From NCBI RefSeq assembly GCF_017876315.1, contig NZ_JAGINU010000001.1, positions 806,001-870,000 of the forward strand: a stretch of 64,000 nucleotides of DNA, written 5' to 3'. A program made the translations under genes and the position numbers. Shown here piece by piece: positions 55,542 through 63,668 of the stretch; position 1 is the first letter of the stretch; each line of letters begins with the position of its first letter. The stretch comes from Pseudonocardia parietis. Lineage in GTDB: Bacteria; Actinomycetota; Actinomycetes; Mycobacteriales; Pseudonocardiaceae. The notes below the pieces were generated by a model. It was not told the DNA's origin. It was given only the letters and a program-made list of their open reading frames with translations, and made no database searches.

Positions 55542-57059
55542 ATGTCTCTGCTGAAGCGCGAGGAGTGGCAGCACCTCGTCCGTGACGTCGACTGGACCCT
55601 GTCGTACGTGGACGACGAGGCCGTCTACCCGGAGTGGATGTCGGGCACCGGAAAGGTGCCGCGCGAGGCGTGGTCGTCGTGGGAGGAGGACTACAAGGTC
55701 GCCTACCCGGAGTACGTGGCCACGCAGCGGGAGAAGGAGAGCGCGGCCTACGCCGTCAAGGCGGCGCTGCAGCGCTCCACCGCATGGGATGACCTGTCCG
55801 AGGGCTGGAAGTCCTCGACGAAGATGCACTTCGGCGGCGTGACGCTCGTCGAGTCGGAGGCGGTGCTCGCCGAGCTGAAGATGGCCCGTTTCGGGTTGAA
55901 CGGGTCGTGGCGCAACATGGCCGCGTTCGGCGCGCTCGACGAGATCCGGCACGCCCAGATCACGCTGTTCTTCGGACACGAGTTCGTCGGCAAGGACCCG
56001 CAGTACGACTGGACCCAGAAGATGTTTCACACCAACGATTGGGTCGCGGTCTCGCTGCGCAACCTATTCGACGGGATGATGGTGACCTCCAACGTCGTCG
56101 ACATCGCGATCCAGCTGCCGCTGACGTTCGAGACCGGATTCACCAACCTGCAGTTCGTGGCCCTCTCGGCCGATGCGCTCGAGTCCGGCGACGTTAACTT
56201 CGCCAACATGATCTCGTCCATCCAGACCGACGAGGCCCGGCACGCCCAGCAGGGCGGCCCAACGCTGGAGATCCTCGTCGAGCACGACCCGGTCCGCGCC
56301 CAGTGGGTGATCGACAAGGCTTTTTGGGGCTCGGCCCGAGCCTTCGCCGCCCTCACCGGCCCGGCGATGGACTACTACACCCCCATCGAGCACCGGAAAC
56401 AGTCCTACCGGGAGTTCATGGAGGAGTGGATCATCGATCAGTTCGTCCGCACCATCGAGGACTACGGGCTCAAGAAGCCCTGGTTCTGGGACGAGTTCAT
56501 GAAGGGCCTCGACACCTGGCACCACGCCCTGCACATGGGCCTGTGGTACTGGCGTCCCACGCTGTGGTGGAAGCCAACGGCCGCCGTCAGCAAGGACGAC
56601 CGCGACTGGCTGCGCAGCAAGTACCCCAACTGGGAGAAGGTATTCGGCGACAAGTGGGACGTGATCATCGACAACGTCAACCGTGGCGACATGGAGGCGA
56701 CGCTCCCGGAGACGCTGCCCTGGCTGTGCAGTATGTGCCACCTGCCGTGCTGTAACGCCACGTTCGGCTACGACGGCAAGTGGCGGGTGCGGGACCACTC
56801 GCTCACCCACAATGGCGTGAAGTACCACTTCTGCACCGCCGGCTGCCGGCAGATCTGGTGGAAGGACCGCGACAACCTCAACCACCCCACCGTGATCGAC
56901 CGGTTCCTGGCCGGGGAGATCCAGCCCATGGACGTGGGCGGCATCCTGGGCTACATGGGTCTGACGCCCGACACGATGGGTGACGACCCGGACTACTCGT
57001 GGGCGGCGGACTACAAGGACCGGCTCATCGTGCCCCGCGTCCCGGTTGCGGGGTCCTGA
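55542..57059 (+). CDS. soluble diiron monooxygenase hydroxylase alpha subunit
   Basis: A 505-aa catalytic subunit of the toluene-4-monooxygenase/alkene monooxygenase group. All six diiron ligands fall at the toluene-4-monooxygenase numbers: Glu104, Glu134, His137 (DEIRHAQ), Glu197 (FETGFTN), Glu231 and His234 (TDEARHAQ); Thr201 is also kept. C-terminal cysteines (SMCHLPCCN, CTAGCRQIWW) match the family. It inserts one oxygen from O2 into an alkene or aromatic ring. The pocket position 100 is Val (Ile in toluene-4-monooxygenase), consistent with a changed substrate. GAGGAGC precedes ATG 55542. Epoxidation of an alkene or arene hydroxylation are both possible. Confidence 0.93.
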   Translation: MSLLKREEWQHLVRDVDWTLSYVDDEAVYPEWMSGTGKVPREAWSSWEEDYKVAYPEYVATQREKESAAYAVKAALQRSTAWDDLSEGWKSSTKMHFGGVTLVESEAVLAELKMARFGLNGSWRNMAAFGALDEIRHAQITLFFGHEFVGKDPQYDWTQKMFHTNDWVAVSLRNLFDGMMVTSNVVDIAIQLPLTFETGFTNLQFVALSADALESGDVNFANMISSIQTDEARHAQQGGPTLEILVEHDPVRAQWVIDKAFWGSARAFAALTGPAMDYYTPIEHRKQSYREFMEEWIIDQFVRTIEDYGLKKPWFWDEFMKGLDTWHHALHMGLWYWRPTLWWKPTAAVSKDDRDWLRSKYPNWEKVFGDKWDVIIDNVNRGDMEATLPETLPWLCSMCHLPCCNATFGYDGKWRVRDHSLTHNGVKYHFCTAGCRQIWWKDRDNLNHPTVIDRFLAGEIQPMDVGGILGYMGLTPDTMGDDPDYSWAADYKDRLIVPRVPVAGS

Positions 57060-57334
57060 TGACCACCGCCGCAGAGCCGCAGCTCGTGCCGCTGAACGCC
57101 ATCTTCGCTGAGGACTTCGTGCAGATCCTCGTGCCCGTCATGTCCAACAACACGATCAGCGAGCTGGCCGAGGCCGTCGCGCACCACACCGAGGACAGGC
57201 GGGTGCCCAAGCGCGACCTACCCAAGGTCGTCTTCCACAACGGGAAGCGGCTGGATCCCTCGATCACCGTGGCGGACGCGGGCATCGGCCCGCTCGACCA
57301 CGTCCGTGTCGAGTACGACGGGAGCCCGACGTGA
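57059..57334 (+). CDS. monooxygenase gamma subunit (TmoB-like)
   Basis: A 91-aa ubiquitin-like small subunit. VPLNAIFAEDFVQILVPV, ISELAEAVAHHT and FHNGKRLDPSITVADAGIGPLDHVRVEY match the TmoB/TouB pattern. It binds the alpha subunit in the (alpha-beta-gamma)2 hydroxylase. Its ATG overlaps the alpha stop by one base, and it overlaps the coupling-protein gene by four bases. Confidence 0.85.
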   Translation: MTTAAEPQLVPLNAIFAEDFVQILVPVMSNNTISELAEAVAHHTEDRRVPKRDLPKVVFHNGKRLDPSITVADAGIGPLDHVRVEYDGSPT

Positions 57335-57633
57335 CTGACCACCCAGTGGGGCCGGTGCTGCGCATGTGTGACGAGGTGGAGTCGGTGATCGCCGCCATCC
57401 GCGACGACAACCCCGACATCGACATCGACGTCGTAGACCGCGGCTCCTACGTCCGGGTGCAGGGCCCGGGCAAGGTGCGCGTCACCGAGGAGTCGCTGCA
57501 GCGCCACCTCGGACCGTCATTCGAGCTGCGCTCGCTGGAGTCGATGCTCTCGTCGTTCGCGGGCCGCATCCACACCTCCAGCGACGAGATCTCGTGGGAA
57601 TGGGCCACTAAGCGAACGGGAGCACCGGCATGA
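57331..57633 (+). CDS. monooxygenase coupling/effector protein (TmoD-like)
   Basis: A 100-aa protein of the MmoB/DmpM family: VGPVLRMCDEVESVIAAIRDDNPDIDIDVVDRGSYVRVQGPGKVRVT, then SLESMLSSFAGRI. It docks on the hydroxylase and tunes the active site and electron transfer; it has no cofactor. GTG 57331 overlaps the gamma gene, and its end overlaps the beta gene. In tmo operons this gene follows the ferredoxin gene; here it follows gamma directly. Confidence 0.88.
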   Translation: MTDHPVGPVLRMCDEVESVIAAIRDDNPDIDIDVVDRGSYVRVQGPGKVRVTEESLQRHLGPSFELRSLESMLSSFAGRIHTSSDEISWEWATKRTGAPA

Positions 57634-58667
57634 CCACGCCAGCGCGGAAGCGGCGCACCTGGAGTGCGTTCGGTGATATCCGGCGCGTACCCAGCGAGTA
57701 CGAGGTGATGACGCACGAGACGAACTGGACGCTGCGGGACGGCCGCAAGGTCCCCTTCGAGCAGAACCCGTCGTCACCGGCAAACCTGTGGTTCCTCACC
57801 TACCGCGAGGGCTCGCCCCTGAAGGTCGAGGACTGGAACGCGTTCCGCGACCCCGACCAGACGACCTACCGCACCTACGTCTCGCTCCAGCACGACGAGG
57901 AGACCAAGGTCGACGGCCTGCTCGCGCAGTACGCCGACGCCGGGGCGGATGCCGCCCTCGCCCCGGACTGGGTCGCCGTGCTCGGCCGGCTGTTCGCCCC
58001 GTCGCGGTTCCCGCTGCACGGCGCCCAGCAGGTGCAGGCCTACATCGGCCACATCGCCCCGTCGTCCTACATCACGAACGCGGCGGCGTTCGCGACCGGC
58101 GACCTGCTGCGGCGCGTCACCCGTACCGCGTATCGCACGCGGGAGCTGCAGCTGGCGCATCCCGCCAGTGGGATCGGTGAGCGGGAACGGCAGATCTGGG
58201 AGGGCGACGCGGCCTGGCAGGGCGTCCGCAAGGCGGTCGAGACGGCGCTGATCGCCTACGACTGGGGTGAGGCGTTCACCGCGATGAACCTGGTGCTGCT
58301 GCCGACGCTGGACGACATGCTGCTCACGCAGTTCGGCACGGTGGCCAGGGCATCCGGTGACGAGCTGGCCTGGCTGCTGTCGGACCTGCTGGCCGCCGAC
58401 GCGCGCCGCCGCGACCGGTGGAGCACCGCGCTCGGCGCGTTCGCCCTGGCACAGCGGCCCGGCAACGTCGACGTGCTGCGCAAGTGGGTCGACCGCTGGT
58501 CGGCACGGGCCGACGAGGCCGTCGCGGCACTGGCACCCGTGCTGGCGGCGGCGCCGCAGGGAGCCCCCACCGCGGATGCGGTGCTCGCCTCGGCGCAGGC
58601 CGCGCGCGGGCGGGTGCTGGATGCGGTCGGGCTGGGTGCACAGGCACCGAGCGTCGCGGCCGGATGA
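57630..58667 (+). CDS. monooxygenase hydroxylase beta subunit (TmoE-like)
   Basis: A 345-aa ferritin-like subunit without diiron ligands. KRRTWSAFGDIRRVPSEYEVMTHETNWTLR is the usual beta-subunit N-terminus, and QAYIGHIAPSSYITNAAAFATGDLLRR and DDMLLTQFG segments follow. It holds the hydroxylase dimer together. The C-terminal 40 residues are Ala-rich. It overlaps genes on both sides by four bases, showing tight translational coupling. Confidence 0.9.
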   Translation: MTTPARKRRTWSAFGDIRRVPSEYEVMTHETNWTLRDGRKVPFEQNPSSPANLWFLTYREGSPLKVEDWNAFRDPDQTTYRTYVSLQHDEETKVDGLLAQYADAGADAALAPDWVAVLGRLFAPSRFPLHGAQQVQAYIGHIAPSSYITNAAAFATGDLLRRVTRTAYRTRELQLAHPASGIGERERQIWEGDAAWQGVRKAVETALIAYDWGEAFTAMNLVLLPTLDDMLLTQFGTVARASGDELAWLLSDLLAADARRRDRWSTALGAFALAQRPGNVDVLRKWVDRWSARADEAVAALAPVLAAAPQGAPTADAVLASAQAARGRVLDAVGLGAQAPSVAAG

Positions 58668-58999
58668 GCGCGCAGAGCATGACCGCGAGCTGGCTGCCGG
58701 CGCTGGCCCTCGACGAGCTCTGGGAAGGGGAGATGATCGCCGTCGAGGTCGGGACGACCAGCGTGCTGCTCGTCAACGTCGACGGGGACGTGCGGGCCTA
58801 CCGCAACCGTTGCCCGCACCAGGAGTGGGCGCTCGACGAGGGCGACTTCGACGGCGAGGTCATCACCTGCTCGCGACACCTGTGGGAGTTCGAGGCGTGC
58901 AGCGGGGCCGGGCGCAATCCGGCCACCGCCTCGCTGACCGGCTTCCCGTGTCGGGTGACCGAGGACGGGATGATCCAGGTCGACGTGGGGCCGGGATGA
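58664..58999 (+). CDS. Rieske-type ferredoxin (TmoC-like)
   Basis: A 111-aa Rieske [2Fe-2S] ferredoxin. Cluster ligands are in CPHQEWALDEGDF and TCSRHLWEFE (Cys-x-His ... Cys-x2-His). It carries electrons from the reductase to the hydroxylase. ATG 58664 overlaps the beta stop. In toluene-4-monooxygenase operons this gene stands between gamma and the effector; here it is after beta. Confidence 0.92.
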   Translation: MSAQSMTASWLPALALDELWEGEMIAVEVGTTSVLLVNVDGDVRAYRNRCPHQEWALDEGDFDGEVITCSRHLWEFEACSGAGRNPATASLTGFPCRVTEDGMIQVDVGPG

Positions 59000-60211
59000 C
59001 GGGGGGGGCGGCGGTTCGTGATCGTCGGAGCCGGGGTGGCCGGGGCGACGGCCGCGGCCACCCTCCGTGAGGAGGGCTTCGACGGGGAGATCCTGCTGGT
59101 TGGCGACGAGCCGCACCTGCCGTACGAGCGGCCGCCGCTGTCCAAGGCCTGGCTCGGCGGGACCGACCCGTCGATCGAGGTCCATCCCGCGGAGTTCTAT
59201 GCGGCGCAGTCCATCGAGCTGCTCACCTGCACCCGGGCCACTGTTCTCGACATTGCCACCCGACGGGTGACGATCGGTGGCTCGGCCGTGGCCTACGACG
59301 CGCTGCTGATCGCCACCGGTGGGCAGGCCCGGCGGCTGCCGGGCCTGTCCGGTGACCGCGTGCACCACCTGCGCACCCGGGCCGACTCCGACGCGCTGCG
59401 TGAGCGGCTCGTGCCGGGAGAGCGGCTGGTCGTGCTCGGCGCGGGCTTCATCGGCTGCGAGGTGGCGGCCACCGCGCACGGGCTCGGCGTGGACGTCATC
59501 GTCCTGGAGATGGCCGACACCCCGATGGAACGCGCGCTCGGCGCCGATTTCGGCGCGCTGTTCGCCGGCATCCACCGGGCCGCTGGCGTGGACCTGCGCT
59601 GCGGGGTGCGGGTCGAGTCGGTGCAGGAGACCACCACCGGGCTGGTCGTCCACACCGACCGCGGCGCCGTCGAGTGCTCGTCGTTGCTGGTTGCGGCTGG
59701 CCTGGTCCGCGACACGGATGTCTGGGCGGCAGCCGGAGTCCCCTGTGACCAGGGCGTTCTGGTCGACGCCGGCTGCCGCACCGCCGTACCGGGAGTGTTC
59801 GCCGCGGGCGACATCGCAGCGCACGACCACCCGCGCTACGGGCGGACGCGGGTGGAGCACCACGACACCGCGGTGCGCCAAGGCTCGGTCGCGGCCCGCG
59901 CGATGCTCGGTCGCGACGTCGCGTACGACAGGCCGAACTGGTTTTGGTCCGATCAGTACGAGCACACTCTGCAGAGCTGCGGTGAGCCCGCAGACGCCGA
60001 CGAGCTCGTCCTGCGAGGAAGCGTCGCCGAGGCGTCGTTCGTGCAGTTCGGGCTCCGAGGCGGCCAGGTGGTGTCCGTGCTCGGGGTCGGCCGTCCGGCG
60101 GAGGTGATGGCCGGGCGCAAGCTGCTGCTCGCGGGGCACCCCGTCGCGGCCGAGCAGCTGCGGGACGAGACCGTCGACCTGCGCCGGGTCATGCGCCCGG
60201 CGCGGGCCTAG
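58996..60211 (+). CDS. FAD ferredoxin reductase (BphA4/rubredoxin-reductase type)
   Basis: About 400 aa with two Rossmann motifs, FVIVGAGVAGATAAATL (FAD) and LVVLGAGFIGCEVAATA (NADH), and the GVFAAGDIA FAD motif. It reduces the Rieske ferredoxin with NADH. Toluene-4-monooxygenase uses a different, iron-sulfur-containing reductase (TmoF), so this is a substitution. ATG 58996 overlaps the ferredoxin stop, but the G8 run at 59001-59008 puts it out of frame; one G fewer gives MTGGRRFVIVGAG. Otherwise translation starts at GTG 59018. A homopolymer over-call is likely. Confidence 0.88.
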
Positions 60212-60219
60212 GACCAGCC

Positions 60220-60621
60220 GTGGAGATCTCCATGGAACCGGGCCTCGTCACCGCCGAGACGCCACAGGCCCGCATCGATCCCGGTGCCGCGATCCGAGCG
60301 CTGGACCGGGTGCAGGGGATGGTCGGCGCCAAGGCGCTGGCCGTGCTGATGCGACCGGGACCGGGCACGTGCGAGCCCGTCGCCCGGGTGCTGCAGGGCG
60401 CGCTGGCCGCCGCGGCGGACCGGCTGGGTGCACCGCCGGGCCTCTGCATCGTGCTCGGCGGCGAGGTGGGCGACGGCGAACCGATGACCCGCGTGCGGCG
60501 CCAGGCGCACGGGCTGGCGACCTGGATCACGACCGAGACCACCCGGATCCGGGTGGAACTGCAGGTCCCGACCCTGCGCGTGCTGCGGGGCGGGCACGGG
60601 AGCGAGGAGGCGTTGCGGTGA
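60220..60621 (+). CDS. operon protein of unknown family, 133 aa
   Basis: I do not recognise this family. The product has a short N-terminal tail, a helical segment (PGAAIRALDRVQGMVGAKALAVLM), a second helix rich in Ala (VARVLQGALAAAADRLG), and strands near LCIVLGGEVGDGEPM and TRIRVELQVPTLRVL. There is no signal peptide, cofactor motif or Cys cluster. It sits between the reductase and the DUF59 gene with nearly no gaps (GTG 60220; four-base overlap downstream), so it is probably part of the monooxygenase system, perhaps in assembly. An in-frame ATG at 60232 is an alternative start. Confidence 0.7.
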   Translation: MEISMEPGLVTAETPQARIDPGAAIRALDRVQGMVGAKALAVLMRPGPGTCEPVARVLQGALAAAADRLGAPPGLCIVLGGEVGDGEPMTRVRRQAHGLATWITTETTRIRVELQVPTLRVLRGGHGSEEALR

Positions 60622-60926
60622 CGGTGCTGATGGCGGACGTGCTGGATGCCCTGCGTGAGGTGATCGACCCCGATCTAGGGGTGAACGTCGTCGACCTGGG
60701 TTTCGTCCGGGACATCGACCTCGACTCCAGCCCTGTCGTTTTGACGATGACGCTGACATCTCCCGCGTGTCCGCTGACGGGGGTGATGGAGGACCAGATG
60801 ACCGCGGCGCTGGCGGGGATGCTGACGGGCTACGAGGTGCGGTGGGTCTTCCGGCCGGCCTGGTCGCCCGCGCTGATCAGTGCGGAGGGACGCAACCAGC
60901 TCGCCGCGATCGGGTTCCGGCTCTGA
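60618..60926 (+). CDS. DUF59/MIP18-like metal-sulfur cluster assembly protein (PaaD-like)
   Basis: A 102-aa protein with the family motif VIDPDLGVNVVDLGFVRDI near residue 16 and the TSPACPLT segment, whose cysteine is the reactive residue in PaaD/SufT relatives. Such proteins help load Fe-S or diiron centres; related genes accompany several multicomponent oxygenases. It is the last gene of the operon, 56 bases before a complete IS21 element. It may mature the Rieske ferredoxin or the diiron site. Confidence 0.88.
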   Translation: MTVLMADVLDALREVIDPDLGVNVVDLGFVRDIDLDSSPVVLTMTLTSPACPLTGVMEDQMTAALAGMLTGYEVRWVFRPAWSPALISAEGRNQLAAIGFRL

Positions 60927-61044
60927 AGCTCGAGAAGCACCTGGCTTTCGAGAAGTATCCGGCGTTCGGGACCCAGCCTCGGTGTCAATGGCCAGTTTGT
61001 GGTCCCCGCTGGTGGCCGGGTGAAAGTCCCCGGTCCGGGGTTGT

Positions 61045-61827
61045 TCAGCTGGTGTTGATGGCGGCTCCCTTCTTCGCGTTTCGGGCTTCGCGCATGCGGT
61101 AGGAGTCGCCGCTGGTGACGACGACCTGGGCGTGGTGCAGGAGCCGGTCGAGCAGGCTGACCGCGGTGGTGTGTTCGGGCATGAACCGCCCCCATCGGTC
61201 GAAGGGCCAGTGGGAGCTGATGGCGAGGCTGCGGCGTTCGTAGGCGGCGGCGACGAGCCGGAACAGCAGTTGGGCGGCGGTGTCGTCGAGTGGGGCGAAC
61301 CCGATCTCGTCGATGATGATCAGGTCATGGCGCAGTGTGTGGTCGATGAGTCGGCCGACGGAGTTGTCGGCCAGGCCGCGGTAGAGCGCTTCGACCAGGT
61401 CGGCGGCGGTGAAGTAGCGGACCCGGTGCCCGGCCTCGACCGCCGCCGTGCCAAGCGCGACGAGCAGATGCGACTTCCCGGTGCCGGCCGGGCCGACCAG
61501 GGCGAGGTTCTCCGGGGCGCGGATCCATTCCAGCGAGGCGAGGTAGTCGAACGTGGCCTGGGGGATCGAGGAGGCGGACAGGTCGAACTCGTCGAGGGTC
61601 TTGGCGACCGGGAACCCGGCCGCCTTGCGCCGGTTGGCGATGTTGGAGGCGTCCCGGGCGGCGACCTCGGCCTCGACCAGGACCCGCAGCAGCTCCTCAG
61701 GACGCCAGCGCTGGGTGCGGGCGGTGAGCAGCAGCTCCGGCGCGAGGCGGCGCATCGCGGCGAGCTTGAGTCGTTTGAGCCCGGCCTCGAGGTCCGCGTC
61801 GAGCGCCGGGGGCTTGCTCGCAGTCAT
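61045..61827 (-). CDS. istB: IS21-family helper ATPase IstB
   Basis: A 260-aa AAA+ protein. Walker A is GPAGTGKSHLLVALG and Walker B LIIIDEIGFAPLDD; SSHWPFDRWGRF and the C-terminal HHAQVVVTSGDSYRM complete the family pattern. It directs the target choice of IstA. The ATG at 61827 overlaps the istA stop. The gene is intact and shows the tail spacing used to interpret the broken istB copies elsewhere in the window. Confidence 0.93.
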   Translation of the reverse strand: MTASKPPALDADLEAGLKRLKLAAMRRLAPELLLTARTQRWRPEELLRVLVEAEVAARDASNIANRRKAAGFPVAKTLDEFDLSASSIPQATFDYLASLEWIRAPENLALVGPAGTGKSHLLVALGTAAVEAGHRVRYFTAADLVEALYRGLADNSVGRLIDHTLRHDLIIIDEIGFAPLDDTAAQLLFRLVAAAYERRSLAISSHWPFDRWGRFMPEHTTAVSLLDRLLHHAQVVVTSGDSYRMREARNAKKGAAINTS

Positions 61828-63404
61828 GACGCATCACCCTCGACGACACCGCCGGCGGGTGTGGCGGTGTCGGTGAAGACGGCGTAGTCGGTCAGCGAGC
61901 GGGTCGGGACCGCGGGCAGCTCGACCACCAACGCCTGCCCGGCCGGTTGGGGTCTCGGTGCGGCAGCGCCGGCGGCGAGGATGGACCGGACGTCCTCGGC
62001 CCGCCAACGACGGAACGCCGTCGCTCGGGCCAGCGCGTCGAGCAGAGCCTGTTCGCCGTGAGCCTGGCCGAGTGCGAGGAGCTCGCCGAGCTCGGTGCCC
62101 AGGCGGGCCGATCCGGCTGCGACAGCACCGGTCAGGAACGCCTGCGCGGCGGGCCCGAGTGCGCAGAACGTCTTCTCGTCAGCGGTCTTCGGGCGGGCCG
62201 CCCGAACCGGAGTCGTGGGGCGCGGCCCGCCGTAGTGGGCGTCGATCACCGACGCCTCGCCCGGCCCGACCAGGCGGTGCTCGGCCAACACCACCCCGGC
62301 CCCGGCAACTGCGCCGACCCTGCCGCCGGGTGTGGCGGTGGACAGGATGGTGAGGCGGTCGGCGTGGGTGCGGACCTCGACCCGGGTGCCGATCGCGGTG
62401 GTGGGGACCGAGTAGCGGGCCGACCCGAACCTCACGCAGGACAACCGGTCGACTTTGCGGATCACCGCCGGGCCGGTGATCCGAGGGCGCAGCGACGGGA
62501 GCCCGCCCAAGACGTCGAGCTCGTGTTCGGCCAGCCGCTCAGCGGGGATCGCCGCGATCTCCGAGTGCGTCACCGCGTTGACCTCCGCGCACCACTGCTG
62601 CGCTGCGGCGTTGGCCGCGGCCAGGTCGGGGCGTCCCGGCCCCCCGGTGTCCCCGGTGTCGAGGTCGACCAGGTCGCAGCCGATGATCAGGTCGGCTTTG
62701 GCGTAGCCGACGAGGTTCTCCACGATGCCCTTGGACTCCGGATCGTTGCCGTGGCAGAAGTCCGGGCGGAACCGGTAGTGGCTGGCGAAGCGCACGTAGT
62801 CCGGTGTCGGGACCACGAGGTCGGCGACCACGGCGGCCTTCAGACACCCCATCCGGTCGGCGAGCACGACCTTCGGGACCCCGCCGATGGTCTCGAAGCA
62901 CTCGGCCAGCATGTTCAGGGTGGTCTCGGCGCGTTCGTCGACGGCGAAGCGGACGAACCGCACCCTCGACCAGGCCAGCACGGCGCAGAACACGTGCAGC
63001 CCGGCGATCACGCCCCAGTCGATGACCAGGTGCTCGCCCGGGGACCACACCGCCGGACGCCGCCCGCGGTGATGATCGCGGCGCCAGTCGGCCTTCGCTT
63101 GCGCGACGAGGCGGCGGAAGTTGCGCGCCGAGCCCTCGTAGCCCGCGGCGCGAGCATCGGGCAGCAGCCGCTTCGCCGAGATCCTGCCCTTGGTCTTCTC
63201 CACTCGCCCGGCGACCAGCTCGGCGACCGACTCATAGTTCCGGGAGCGTGGTTTGCGTTGCGGGACAACACCCCCCGCGTCATGACGCTCGATGACCCGA
63301 CGCACGGTCTTCGGTGTCGTGGCGCAGATCGCGGCCGCGCCGCGATAACTGCCGACATCCCGATAGGCCGAAATGATGTCCATCCGTTCCCTCGCAGACT
63401 TCAA
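61824..63404 (-). CDS. istA: IS21-family transposase IstA
   Basis: About 526 aa from the TTG at 63404 (LKSARERMDIISAYRDVGSYRGAAAICATTPKTVRRV, an HTH); the frame is open to 63443. The catalytic core shows HLVIDWGVIAG (first Asp), VVLADRMGCL (second Asp) and HGNDPESKGIVENLVGYAK (Glu). It belongs to a different IS21 subgroup from element A (about 430 aa). The gene is intact, so element C may be mobile. Confidence 0.9.
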   Translation of the reverse strand: MKSARERMDIISAYRDVGSYRGAAAICATTPKTVRRVIERHDAGGVVPQRKPRSRNYESVAELVAGRVEKTKGRISAKRLLPDARAAGYEGSARNFRRLVAQAKADWRRDHHRGRRPAVWSPGEHLVIDWGVIAGLHVFCAVLAWSRVRFVRFAVDERAETTLNMLAECFETIGGVPKVVLADRMGCLKAAVVADLVVPTPDYVRFASHYRFRPDFCHGNDPESKGIVENLVGYAKADLIIGCDLVDLDTGDTGGPGRPDLAAANAAAQQWCAEVNAVTHSEIAAIPAERLAEHELDVLGGLPSLRPRITGPAVIRKVDRLSCVRFGSARYSVPTTAIGTRVEVRTHADRLTILSTATPGGRVGAVAGAGVVLAEHRLVGPGEASVIDAHYGGPRPTTPVRAARPKTADEKTFCALGPAAQAFLTGAVAAGSARLGTELGELLALGQAHGEQALLDALARATAFRRWRAEDVRSILAAGAAAPRPQPAGQALVVELPAVPTRSLTDYAVFTDTATPAGGVVEGDAS

Positions 63405-63668
63405 TGGGAGACCCCTGGGTGGTGCGGCGGCTGGCTTCGACAACCACCACCGTCACCGCCCAGGGCCTCAACCCGGCGTACGACACGACGAGGGACCGGG
63501 GACTTCTATCTGGCCACCAGCGGGGACCTCACAAGGCCACCCGCGGGGACCTGAACCTGGCCACCAGCGGGGACTTTTTCATGGCCACGGACACTCGGCC
63601 GGCGGTTGTGCCGGCGACGGACCGAGGCACCATCATGATGGCAGTGCTGCCAGAAGAGCGGAGTTTGT

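Larger units (their letters stand above)
60983..63593 (-). mobile_element. complete IS21-family element C, 2611 bp
   Basis: The ends read TGTCAATGGCC (left) and TGTCCGTGGCC (right, complemented). CTCGG flanks both sides (60978-60982 and 63594-63598), a 5-bp target duplication. The unit GTCCCCGCTGGTGGCC occurs near the left end (61002-61017) and, complemented, at 63512, 63535 (one change) and 63559 near the right end, the multiple terminal repeats typical of IS21. istA and istB overlap on the minus strand. Confidence 0.93.

Noticed and set aside
55542..60211. Identification as tetrahydrofuran/propane-type or methane-type monooxygenase
   Set aside because: The presence of a Rieske ferredoxin and a TmoB-like gamma subunit, and ligand spacing equal to toluene-4-monooxygenase, place it in the six-component aromatic/alkene group.
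63512..63574. Three spaced GGCCACCAGCGGGGAC repeats as a CRISPR-like or iteron array
   Set aside because: They lie at the end of IS21 element C with an inverted counterpart at the other end, so they are transposase binding repeats.
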